A DNA stretch of 6,239 bases from Candidatus Omnitrophota bacterium. GTDB taxonomy: Bacteria; Omnitrophota; Omnitrophia; Omnitrophales; Aquincolibacteriaceae. Positions 1 through 6,220 of the stretch are shown here, piece after piece (positions within the stretch are counted from its first letter, which is position 1; each line of letters starts with the position of its first letter). The stretch covers positions 5,165-11,403 of the forward strand of contig JAMWDC010000034.1 in assembly GCA_023819025.1 (NCBI GenBank), given 5' to 3'. Position numbers and translations under genes: made by a program. The notes beneath the pieces were generated by a model. The model did not search any database, had not been told where the DNA came from, and worked only from the letters and a program-made list of their open reading frames with translations.

Positions 1-916
1 CTTTGAGAAATCTTTGATAATCGTATTTCTTCTGAAACAAATACCGATCCGTAACGCCAATCAATAAGGCGCGCACGGGTTCATAACTGAAGGCAATCAA
101 AAAAATACTCATCCCAACTGCCAGTTCCCACTTAAATCGGAAGTGGGCCGCCAAGGCTTCTTGGGCAACAAACAACCCAAAAGAAAAAATCCCGAACACA
201 AAAGCGAACAATCCGGCAAAGACGACTGTCCGACGAACTATGACAGGAATGTTCATCAAACGGTAGCGGATCATGGCATACGCTGTTACGGCGACGTAAG
301 CGGAGAACAGGATGTGTGTGACCGGTGGAATAGGGATGCGATACCAAAGAAAGAAGTTTGTCGAGACCCCGATACAACCCAGCAAGGTACCGGCGAAAAT
401 ATATTTCATCTGTTTTTTGGCAACTTCATCGGACGGATACAAATTCTGATAGATCAGCCAAACGGTATAAGCAAACATAAGAAGCCAGAGAAATACAAAG
501 GGGGAATACAAAACACCGGGTTCCGGCCAAAATCGAAACATCATGACCGAAGAAATACCGGAAACCAGAGCTGCCGTCGCACCCGCTGCTAAGGAAGCGA
601 ATCCGAACAAATAGCTTAGATACAGAAAACCGCGTTTGGCGCTCTGTAAATTCAAAAGAGAAAGAATGTAATGAAGGTAAAAGACCGGGATAAAGATGAA
701 ACCGACCATGGACAAGCGGGAATACAACAAGGCACTTTCAGCCGTAGGTGCGGTGAGAAGCAAAAAATAAAAAAGACTCCAGATCGCAATAGATTGGGAA
801 AAAAGAAAATAGGTCAGGTATTTTGGATTTCGAAAATTGCGGCTGATGACAAAACAACCGAAGACCAAGCTCAATAAGGCATTCAACATACTGCTAAGGA
901 TACAATAAAGCCCCAT
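1..916 (-). CDS. Membrane sensor histidine kinase, N-terminal part (3' end beyond left edge)
   Basis: An open frame of 305 codons runs from an ATG at 916-914 off the left edge with no stop. The protein is very hydrophobic, with about nine predicted membrane helices (near residues 4-24, 33-54, 68-88, 98-120, 137-157, 171-190, 198-217, 229-250, 264-283). After helix 7 comes a YRLMNIPVIVRRT segment. After helix 9 comes VTDRYLFQKKYDYQRFLK, typical of the linker between the membrane sensor and the cytoplasmic part of 7TM-type histidine kinases. The same two landmarks occur in the kinase at 1333-3543 (YKVMDIETVIHKT, then IDHLFQRRQWD), so the two are paralogues. The GAF/PAS, HisKA and ATPase domains would lie outside the window, so kinase function is inferred. 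The start lies 15 nt after the response regulator stop, in the same frame, with no good Shine-Dalgarno sequence, which suggests translational re-initiation. The signal sensed is unknown. Confidence 0.85.
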   Translation of the reverse strand, partial: MGLYCILSSMLNALLSLVFGCFVISRNFRNPKYLTYFLFSQSIAIWSLFYFLLLTAPTAESALLYSRLSMVGFIFIPVFYLHYILSLLNLQSAKRGFLYLSYLFGFASLAAGATAALVSGISSVMMFRFWPEPGVLYSPFVFLWLLMFAYTVWLIYQNLYPSDEVAKKQMKYIFAGTLLGCIGVSTNFFLWYRIPIPPVTHILFSAYVAVTAYAMIRYRLMNIPVIVRRTVVFAGLFAFVFGIFSFGLFVAQEALAAHFRFKWELAVGMSIFLIAFSYEPVRALLIGVTDRYLFQKKYDYQRFLK

Positions 917-931
917 AGGATCGTGACCGAA

Positions 932-1336
932 TTACCCTAAAGCACCTTTAATGGTTTCCAATATGTCGGAATTATCAAACGGTTTGTAGAAAAAAGCAAG
1001 GGGTTGTAACTGTTTGGCATCGGCCTCTGCTTGTTCGTCGGCGTAACCGGTAATAAAAATCACCGGGACGGCAGACTTGTCTTTCTTTGCCCGAATGGCT
1101 TTGATGATCTCAACGCCGTTTGTCTCGGGCATCCGGATATCACAAAGAATCAGGTCGATCTCTTCGCGGTCAGCAAGGGTCAATGCCTCCCGACTATCTC
1201 TAGCCGCACTCACGGCGTACCCGTTTCTCCGAAGCAATAAAGAAAAGGTTTTTATGAGGATTTCTTCATCATCAATGATTAAGATCCGTTTGGACGTCTT
1301 GGATGCGGCCATGAATGATTTCCCGTCCGGGATCAT
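932..1336 (-). CDS. Receiver-only (CheY-like) response regulator
   Basis: This 134-aa protein is a single receiver (REC) domain from about residue 17 to the end, with no output domain. The phosphorylation site is intact: acidic pocket D22/D23, phospho-acceptor D66 in CDIRMP, switch threonine T96 in FITG, and the conserved K118-P119. It should accept phosphate on D66 from one or both flanking histidine kinases and act in the cytoplasm by protein contact or as a relay step. Its ATG overlaps the stop of the upstream kinase gene (ATGA, 4 nt), and a GGAGG lies about 4 nt before the ATG, inside the kinase gene. A second ATG at codon 9 is possible but has a weaker ribosome binding site. The target cannot be read from the sequence, since no DNA-binding, GGDEF, HD-GYP or ATPase domain is attached. 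Confidence 0.95.
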   Translation of the reverse strand: MIPDGKSFMAASKTSKRILIIDDEEILIKTFSLLLRRNGYAVSAARDSREALTLADREEIDLILCDIRMPETNGVEIIKAIRAKKDKSAVPVIFITGYADEQAEADAKQLQPLAFFYKPFDNSDILETIKGALG

Positions 1337-3543
1337 GAAGCCTCCGGAGAGGGCAGCCCAGGATTCACTGAATCGTTGACCACAAACCGTAACACGAATG
1401 TTGTCCCAATCCCTTCCTCGGAACTGACCTCAATCTGACAACGGTGTTTTTCGAGAATGCTGTAAGTGACCGAAAGCCCCAGGCCTGTTCCCATCCCGAC
1501 TTCCTTGGTGGTGAAAAAAGGATCGAAAATCTTACTGAGATTTTCCTTTTTGATTCCGATACCGTTATCGATCACTTGAATTTCAGCAAGGCCATTTTTC
1601 TTAAAACCCTTCACGTGAATTTTACCCGGACGCCCCGCCGCTCGGATGGCGTCCCGGGAATTGACGAACAAATTGGTAAACGCCTGCTCAAGTTCATTGG
1701 GATTGCCTTCAATGGCCGGCAGGTCTTCGAGTTCCGTTACAAGTTCAATATTTTCCTGTTTCAATTGGTAGGCAAGCATGGATACGGAATTTTGAATAAC
1801 GTTCGGAAGGTGGACCATTTGATGAAGTGGTTCCTGAGTCGATTTTCGCGCATATTTCATGAGTTTTTGAATGATGTTCTGACATCGCCGAGCACCTTCT
1901 TCGATGAGAGTGATAGACTCCAGATCTTCCGAGCTGGCGCTCATTTTGAGGAGCTGGGCATTGGTCAGGACTGCCGTAAGAGGATTATTAATCTCGTGAG
2001 CCACACCGCCGGCCAAGGTACCGATGGTGGCCAATTTTTCCGCTTGAACGAGTTGGGCCTGTGTTTGTTCCAATTGTTTGGTTCTCTCTGCGACTTTTCG
2101 TTCAAGTTCTTCATTCCAAAGCTGGAGATTTTTTTGCATCGCAATGATGTGAAGTGCGTTCGATAAGGCGATGGCAGCGCTCCGGCGTAATTCCGCCAAA
2201 AAATTAATGTCCGAGGAACGAAAACGCTGAAGGTTCTGCTTCTGGCCGATATTCAACACCCCGATCAGGCGCTGGTTCACGACCAAGGGCACACAAATCA
2301 GGGCATGCAGACAATTGAAATACTGCTTGGCTTCATGAACTATCGAATCGAACCGCGGGTCAAGATCCAAATATTCCCCAACCACTACTGTATCATTGAC
2401 CTCCAGCCATCGGAGAAACTTATTCTCGATGCTCAGCCCCTGGGCGGGGTCACTAAGCAAAGCGGGCATCCTCTCGAACGAGTCGGAATTTTCCTGCCGG
2501 ACTAACATGGTCACACGGGTCGCGTAAAAAATCGTTTGAATGGTGTAAAGAATGTGGGATACGACTTCACCGAGGCTTCGCTTATGGACTAAGACATCGT
2601 TGAATTTTTCAAGCGCTCGAATCAGGTCCCATTGACGGCGCTGAAACAAATGATCAATATGCGGCTGGATGTGACGGGCATAAAACATCAAAAAGATGAA
2701 ACTTCCCGCAACGCAGACAAGAAATGCGAAGGAAGACAGACTCTGCAACCAATCTCGTAGGACATTGAAAAAGACAACCAGAGGTGCCGCAAAAACGAGA
2801 GAGGTCAAAAACCACATGATGGTTTTATGGATAACGGTCTCAATATCCATCACTTTGTATTTGACGATCGAATAGGCCACCAGCAGGATCCAGATTAAAA
2901 CAGAGATATAACCGATCGGATAGAGAGGAAAGTAAAAAAACTTGGGGAGGTAATCCACCGATCCTGTAAAAGAAATGAGAAATGCGATCGCTATCAGTCT
3001 GATCTGGACCTTTCGAATAGGGACCGTCTCCAGGCGATACGCTTTGACGAAATTGGAAAAGGCCTTGAAGAAATAGACGAAAAAGAACCCAAGAAAAATG
3101 CGGGGAATGGGTCCGTAGATCGGATAATAGCCCCAGAAATAATGATAGACCCCTTTGAAACCGAACGGCGTCAATAATGCGAGCAGATAAAAAATGCCCG
3201 CTCCTACGAGACCTGCAACCACCCATTTTTTTTGGGCATGGAAAAGATTTAACCAGATGACGGAAAAGGCATAAACGCACGGCGATACATAGGCAACTCC
3301 CAAAAAGGTTACCCAACGGTACATCTGAAGAGCAAGTTCTGCATTTTTACACGAATACATCAGGGAGATCCCGTAAAGCCAGAAATTGACGCATAAACAA
3401 ATAAGAAAGAAGGAAAAATTAGAAATCGATTTCCTATTTTGAAGAAAAACGAATATCCCGATACACAGGATCACCGTACTCACCCCAGCCACGGACAGGG
3501 CAGACCCATTCAAATAAAAAAGATGAAAGATTTCACTGACCAT
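1333..3543 (-). CDS. Membrane sensor histidine kinase (7TM-type sensor, GAF, HisKA, HATPase_c)
   Basis: This 736-aa sensor kinase has a membrane part of about nine helices (roughly residues 14-34, 42-63, 77-99, 107-127, 148-164, 178-196, 205-228, 241-260, 270-290). That is a 7TM sensor unit followed by the YKVMDIETVIHKT linker and two more helices. A GAF-like domain covers about 305-465 and a coiled coil about 470-505. The HisKA domain carries phospho-acceptor H516 in AHEINNPL. The ATPase domain has the N-box N628 (NSRDAI), G1 box DNGIGI (659-664), F-box IFDPFFTTK (672-680) and G2 box GMGTGLGL (683-690). All catalytic motifs are present, so it should autophosphorylate and pass phosphate to the receiver encoded next to it. 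The gene overlaps the upstream enzyme gene by 11 nt and the downstream response regulator by 4 nt. The start is fixed by an ideal ribosome binding site. The ligand of the 7TM and GAF parts is unknown. Confidence 0.96.
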   Translation of the reverse strand: MVSEIFHLFYLNGSALSVAGVSTVILCIGIFVFLQNRKSISNFSFFLICLCVNFWLYGISLMYSCKNAELALQMYRWVTFLGVAYVSPCVYAFSVIWLNLFHAQKKWVVAGLVGAGIFYLLALLTPFGFKGVYHYFWGYYPIYGPIPRIFLGFFFVYFFKAFSNFVKAYRLETVPIRKVQIRLIAIAFLISFTGSVDYLPKFFYFPLYPIGYISVLIWILLVAYSIVKYKVMDIETVIHKTIMWFLTSLVFAAPLVVFFNVLRDWLQSLSSFAFLVCVAGSFIFLMFYARHIQPHIDHLFQRRQWDLIRALEKFNDVLVHKRSLGEVVSHILYTIQTIFYATRVTMLVRQENSDSFERMPALLSDPAQGLSIENKFLRWLEVNDTVVVGEYLDLDPRFDSIVHEAKQYFNCLHALICVPLVVNQRLIGVLNIGQKQNLQRFRSSDINFLAELRRSAAIALSNALHIIAMQKNLQLWNEELERKVAERTKQLEQTQAQLVQAEKLATIGTLAGGVAHEINNPLTAVLTNAQLLKMSASSEDLESITLIEEGARRCQNIIQKLMKYARKSTQEPLHQMVHLPNVIQNSVSMLAYQLKQENIELVTELEDLPAIEGNPNELEQAFTNLFVNSRDAIRAAGRPGKIHVKGFKKNGLAEIQVIDNGIGIKKENLSKIFDPFFTTKEVGMGTGLGLSVTYSILEKHRCQIEVSSEEGIGTTFVLRFVVNDSVNPGLPSPEAS

Positions 3544-5131
3544 TTTTGAACATCACCTCCTTTTTGGCTTCTTTGATTGCAGCAATGTCACTGTCCCCCA
3601 AAAGCCGGTTGCCCCAGAAGAACGGCGCCACCTCAAAACCGTGCTTCCGTCCGATCTCGGAAATGATTCCTACTTTATCGTTCGTAATAAAACCCTTCCC
3701 CCAGGAAAAATTTTCATACCGCTCTTCGAGATCCAGAAGGATCGCCTCGGCAAAACAGCCGTATAGAACCCGAGTGGAGGGAAGTCCGAGATCAAATCCC
3801 AGATTAAACTCCGAAGGAAGTGCCGATATCCCGCCTGAAAAAATAAGGATATCTTTACGATCACACTGGGTATAAGAAATATTTTTGGGGTAACCCACGT
3901 CACAAACAATGGCGCCCGGTTTAAAATTATGAAGATCCACAATAGCGCCGGTCGAGCTCGCCGCGGCGATAACGATATCCGCATTTCGAACCGCCTCATT
4001 ATTGTCGCGGGAAGTTTTTATTTTCGCCTTCCCATAATAGGCAAGCACTCGCTCCGCCTCCATAAGATTCTTTTCACTGCGGCTGGTGATTGTTATTTCA
4101 CTCACCTTTTCAGAGAGAATCCGGGCGCACGCATTTCCAATATCGCCCGTTCCACCGATCACAGTAACCTTGGCATGGCTCATATCAACTTCCATGAGCT
4201 GAGCTGCCTTGTAAACGCCATCCAAAACAAGTGCCACCGTAAAAGTATTTCCAGTCGTTACCGGAATATGAACAGCACTCAAGAGCACTTTGGAATACCT
4301 CTCGCCCGCAATCGAAGTAAACCCACCCAGGGTCACGATGCCTGCTCCGAGACTTTCCGAAATCCGGCAGGCCTCAACAACTTTTTCCACGACTCTCTCC
4401 GGACTGAGTAGCAACATATCTGGTACAATCGGACACATAATAAAAAAACCATTAACCTCTTGACCTGTTTTAGATCGGAAGTTTTTCACTTCGTAAGATT
4501 TATAAGAAGGCGTGATCTCAAAAATCTTGGAAAGAAATTCCTGTGACGGCATTTTGAGATCCGGTTTGAAAAATTTTAAATACCGTATCAGATGCTGCAC
4601 ATTATAGGGATGGCCGACGACCGAAAATCCCTTAAGATCGCTGCTTTTGCGGTCACCGATCAGTTTATAGCGCCTCATTCGCAGCGTGTTGTCAATGGCA
4701 TGAAGTATCAGTTCGAAATTCTTTTTGATTTTGTCGGCGATGACATGTCCGACCATCTCATCGAGGAACGGCATTCCAATCCTCGCCCGAGTGTTAATGA
4801 TAACCTCCGTCCCCCCCGTAGCATGATTTTTCAAACACCACTCGCCTTCGAAACATTCCAAGTCCCCTTCAACCAACTGAAAACGCACGATAAAATTCTT
4901 AACGTCAAAGACTTCCCGTTCCTTCCAACTGAGGGGAAAGTTTTCGACTTCGACATTCCAAGCAGTCAGGGCCTCATGATGCTTTCTCTCGAGAACCGTA
5001 CAGCTCTTAACACTGGGCATAAACTTTGGGAAATCCTGAACACGCGTGATGAGACGGAGAATTTTCCATCGCTTCGCCGGAATTACCTTCCGCACCTCCA
5101 CTCGGATCATTCCTTTATCGTTCTCGTCCAT
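3533..5131 (-). CDS. SRPBCC (COQ10/START-like) domain fused to long-chain acyl-ACP-reductase-like enzyme
   Basis: This 532-aa protein has two parts. Residues about 8-152 look like an SRPBCC / polyketide cyclase-COQ10 domain, a fold that binds hydrophobic ligands (FPKFMPSVKS near 34-43, a C-terminal amphipathic helix near 125-150). Residues about 165-505 resemble cyanobacterial long-chain acyl-ACP reductase (AAR): LGGFTSI (268-274), TTGNT (292-296), the dinucleotide-binding loop VIGGTGDIGN (324-333), a TSR after the next strand (349-351) compatible with NADP(H), DVGYPKN (411-417), CFAEA with C459 at the position of the AAR active-site cysteine, and NFSWG (474-478) followed by IGRKHGF. AAR reduces acyl-ACP or acyl-CoA to a fatty aldehyde through a cysteine thioester, so that reaction is likely, but substrate and product are inferred. 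Automatic annotation might call it shikimate dehydrogenase because of the shared Rossmann fold. The AAR motifs argue against that. The ATG at 5131 has a GGGGG about 11 nt upstream; M8 is an alternative start. It is the first gene of the four-gene block. Confidence 0.85.
   Translation of the reverse strand: MDENDKGMIRVEVRKVIPAKRWKILRLITRVQDFPKFMPSVKSCTVLERKHHEALTAWNVEVENFPLSWKEREVFDVKNFIVRFQLVEGDLECFEGEWCLKNHATGGTEVIINTRARIGMPFLDEMVGHVIADKIKKNFELILHAIDNTLRMRRYKLIGDRKSSDLKGFSVVGHPYNVQHLIRYLKFFKPDLKMPSQEFLSKIFEITPSYKSYEVKNFRSKTGQEVNGFFIMCPIVPDMLLLSPERVVEKVVEACRISESLGAGIVTLGGFTSIAGERYSKVLLSAVHIPVTTGNTFTVALVLDGVYKAAQLMEVDMSHAKVTVIGGTGDIGNACARILSEKVSEITITSRSEKNLMEAERVLAYYGKAKIKTSRDNNEAVRNADIVIAAASSTGAIVDLHNFKPGAIVCDVGYPKNISYTQCDRKDILIFSGGISALPSEFNLGFDLGLPSTRVLYGCFAEAILLDLEERYENFSWGKGFITNDKVGIISEIGRKHGFEVAPFFWGNRLLGDSDIAAIKEAKKEVMFKNGQ
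3552..3562 (-). promoter_or_regulatory. Ideal Shine-Dalgarno sequence for the 736-aa histidine kinase
   Basis: The minus strand reads AAGGAGGTGAT, a full-length complement to the usual 16S rRNA 3' end, followed by 8 nt and the kinase ATG at 3543. It lies inside the last codons of the upstream enzyme gene. It decides the kinase start and suggests strong independent initiation as well as coupling. Confidence 0.85.
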
Positions 5132-5177
5132 TCATTTCACTGCCCCCGTAAGGGTGGATGATTAATATTTCGACTAG

Positions 5178-5283
5178 GTCCGCTTCAAAATTAATTTTGC
5201 GGTTAAGCGACCCAATCCTCGTTCAAGATTGCAATTTCGGATCCGCAATTGCAATCTTGAAGGCATGCATCACTGAAGCGGAC
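5178..5283. repeat. Nested inverted-repeat region upstream of the enzyme-kinase operon
   Basis: Outer arms GTCCGCTTC (5178-5186) and GAAGCGGAC (5275-5283) are perfect 9-bp inverted repeats enclosing the strong 15-bp hairpin at 5222-5261. Two small perfect palindromes lie in or next to it: CAAAATTAATTTTG (5186-5199) and GACTTAAGTC (5288-5297). The wider gap 5132-5470 holds no recognisable gene on either strand; only short frames are open. I see no convincing sigma70 promoter just upstream of 5131. The best candidate is a weak TTGAAG with a TATTAA 15 nt later on the minus strand. The region may be an operator or leader structure for the operon, or the trace of a small mobile or repetitive element. 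Confidence 0.6.
5222..5261. repeat. Perfect 15-bp inverted repeat (long hairpin)
   Basis: The arms TTCAAGATTGCAATT (5222-5236) and AATTGCAATCTTGAA (5247-5261) are exact reverse complements separated by 10 nt. That spacer itself contains the palindrome CGGATCCG (5238-5245), so nearly the whole 40 nt could fold. No T-run follows on either strand, so it is not a classical intrinsic terminator. It lies about 90-130 nt before the start of the enzyme gene and about 210 nt after the stop of the HTH gene. A double-stranded operator or an mRNA leader hairpin are both possible. Confidence 0.85.
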
Positions 5284-5470
5284 ATAAGACTTAAGTCGGA
5301 GACGCATCCCTTCTCAAAGATCCAGGACTGGATTACAAAATCAACTCTCTATCCAACTCGGGTGCGGCAATACTACCCGACACCATTTTCAACAAACGGC
5401 CTTACTTTCGATCATGCTCATGCCCGATCAACGGACAAGTATATCGCCCGCAACACAAATCACTTTCGTT

Positions 5471-5740
5471 TTAAGAAAATTCCGAATTCGACAGGGGCTT
5501 TTGACTCACGGAACAATGATTGTTTAGGAATTTCTCGATATCCGACAATGCCACACGCCACCGCGTGCCGCCGAGTTTGTACGCCGGAAGCTCTCCGCTT
5601 TTTACGTACTTAAGGATTGTCTTCCTGGATTTGACTCCGAGATAGGACTGAACTTCAGAAAAGGTGAGAAAATGTTTTGAACTTTCGATTTTATCTTGAA
5701 ACTTTGAGATAACGGCCCAATTTTTGAGAGACTTTTTCAT
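5471..5740 (-). CDS. Excisionase-family helix-turn-helix (HTH_17) DNA-binding protein
   Basis: This 89-aa protein has one winged helix-turn-helix of the MerR-like excisionase type from about residue 24 to 74: LTFSEVQSYLGV (first helix and turn), TILKYVKSGELPAYKLGGTR (recognition helix and wing), then RVALSDIEKFL. The Lys-rich N-terminus and Ser-rich C-terminus look unstructured. Such proteins act as excisionases, as AlpA-like activators, or as small regulators. No integrase or phage gene is visible here, so a regulatory role is as likely as a recombination role. The ATG at 5740 is the only ATG in the frame; stops TAA and TAG lie 10-11 codons upstream. There is no clear Shine-Dalgarno sequence, so translation may be weak or controlled. 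It lies 339 nt upstream of the enzyme-kinase operon in the same direction, so it could control that operon or be co-transcribed with it. Both options are inference. Confidence 0.85.
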   Translation of the reverse strand: MKKSLKNWAVISKFQDKIESSKHFLTFSEVQSYLGVKSRKTILKYVKSGELPAYKLGGTRWRVALSDIEKFLNNHCSVSQKPLSNSEFS

Positions 5741-5752
5741 ACTTACAAGCTG

Positions 5753-5783
5753 TTTAAGTGATTCCGCCTATTAAGCACTTAAA
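5753..5783. promoter_or_regulatory. Inverted repeat just upstream of the HTH gene (possible operator)
   Basis: Perfect 8-bp arms TTTAAGTG (5753-5760) and CACTTAAA (5776-5783) flank a 15-nt spacer, ending 12 nt before the HTH start codon. A second small inverted repeat (GCAGT/ACTGC, 5787-5800) is adjacent. The position between the promoters and the gene would suit autoregulation by the HTH protein, or an mRNA structure that hides its weak start site. No footprint evidence is available. Confidence 0.45.
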
Positions 5784-5821
5784 GAGGCAGTATGAACTGC
5801 GCGGCTAAAACGATTGACTAA

Positions 5822-5849
5822 ACTTTACCGATTAAGAAAAAACGGTCAA
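5822..5849 (-). promoter_or_regulatory. Second candidate sigma70 promoter for the HTH gene
   Basis: On the minus strand TTGACC (5844-5849) is followed after 16 nt by TAAAGT (5822-5827). The -35 box matches the consensus at 5 of 6 positions and the -10 box at 4 of 6. It lies about 80 nt upstream of the HTH start and downstream of the stronger candidate at 5874-5901. Confidence 0.35.
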
Positions 5850-5873
5850 AATTAGGTATTTCTGAGCGGATTT

Positions 5874-5901
5874 ATTCTACTCTAGGGCAGAAGCGAGTCA
5901 A
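5874..5901 (-). promoter_or_regulatory. Candidate sigma70 promoter driving the HTH gene
   Basis: On the minus strand TTGACT (5896-5901) and TAGAAT (5874-5879) are separated by 16 nt, and each matches the consensus at 5 of 6 positions. This is the best promoter-like sequence in the window. A transcript would begin near 5867, giving a leader of roughly 125 nt before the HTH start, with the inverted repeat at 5753-5783 inside it. Confidence 0.5.
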
Positions 5902-5985
5902 CGGATTTTAGCACGATTTTCACCCATGATCTGCTTAACATAATGTGAGAGCCCACGACGTGGTACCGGATAAATAACGAACACG

Positions 5986-6001
5986 CGCGGGCATGCCCGC
6001 G
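5986..6001. repeat. Perfect 16-bp GC-rich palindrome
   Basis: CGCGGGCATGCCCGCG is fully self-complementary and stands out in an otherwise AT-richer intergenic stretch. A smaller inverted repeat CCACG-A-CGTGG lies at 5953-5963. Neither is followed by a T-run, so a terminator is unlikely. A protein-binding site is possible. Confidence 0.7.
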
Positions 6002-6054
6002 GGACCTCTCGGACGGCAGAATATCCCTGCGAAGGCCAATGGAAGGGACTGCAC

Positions 6055-6068
6055 CGTGTTACGTGTTA
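6055..6068. repeat. Tandem duplication of the heptamer CGTGTTA
   Basis: CGTGTTA occurs twice head to tail with no mismatch (6055-6061 and 6062-6068), 38 nt before the larger tandem repeat. It may be a replication-slippage duplication; no function can be assigned. Confidence 0.55.
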
Positions 6069-6106
6069 TCGGAAGGAACATACTATCGACAGACAGTACA
6101 AGAACA

Positions 6107-6170
6107 GTTACCGTTCAGGTACCCTCTGATTACATTCCGTTACCGTTCAGGTACCCTCTGATTAAATTCC
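6107..6170. repeat. Two tandem copies of a 32-bp unit
   Basis: A 32-bp unit starting GTTACCGTTCAGGTACC is repeated exactly head to tail (6107-6138 and 6139-6170) with a single C-to-A difference near its end. Because 32 is not a multiple of three, the copies would be read in different frames, which argues against a coding repeat. A 15-bp palindrome and a hairpin follow directly. Recent duplication, or two binding sites on one face of about three helical turns, are both possible. Confidence 0.9.
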
Positions 6171-6185
6171 TTCAGAATTTCTGAA
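6171..6185. repeat. 15-bp palindrome TTCAGAA-T-TTCTGAA
   Basis: Perfect 7-bp arms flank one central base, directly after the second copy of the 32-bp repeat. The size and symmetry are typical of a dimeric repressor operator, but no known operator is recognised. Confidence 0.5.
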
Positions 6186-6220
6186 AGATGGCGATTTAAG
6201 AATGTCCGATGCCATCTTTT
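6184..6220 (+). terminator. Hairpin with T-run, possible weak terminator
   Basis: The arms AAAGATGGC (6184-6192) and GCCATCTTT (6211-6219) are exact complements around an 18-nt loop. On the plus strand the 3' arm ends in TTTT (6217-6220). The large loop and short T-run make an efficient intrinsic terminator doubtful, and no supported plus-strand gene precedes it. It may instead be a binding site or part of a coding remnant on the minus strand. Confidence 0.3.

Noticed and set aside
143..592. Plus-strand 149-aa open frame
   Set aside because: It lies antisense to the clear membrane kinase frame at 1-916 and has a low-complexity, charged composition with no domain.
1444..2166. Plus-strand 240-aa open frame
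   Set aside because: It is antisense to the catalytic domains of the 736-aa kinase, whose motifs are all intact on the minus strand.
3533..5131. Shikimate dehydrogenase identity
   Set aside because: Only the Rossmann fold is shared. The motif set and the conserved cysteine are those of acyl-ACP reductase, and the N-terminal shikimate-binding motif is not seen.
4592..5161. Plus-strand 189-aa open frame
   Set aside because: It is antisense to the SRPBCC-AAR gene, which has recognisable domains; no domain or ribosome binding site supports the plus-strand frame.
5222..5261. Intrinsic terminator of the HTH gene
   Set aside because: The stem is strong, but no T-run follows on either strand.
5178..5300. 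Integron attC site
   Set aside because: A single GTTAAGC fits the R' consensus, but no matching RYYYAAC box is placed at the opposite end and the palindromic arms are too perfect for a typical attC.
5158..5613. Plus-strand 151-aa open frame across the gap and the HTH gene
   Set aside because: It runs antisense through the conserved HTH gene, has no recognisable domain, and its first third is made of the inverted-repeat region.
6107..6170. CRISPR array
   Set aside because: The two 32-bp units are directly adjacent with no spacers, and there are only two of them.
5993..6184. Plus-strand 63-aa open frame ending at a hairpin
   Set aside because: The ATG sits inside the GC-rich palindrome without a ribosome binding site, and the 32-bp tandem repeat is read in two different frames, so it does not look protein-coding.
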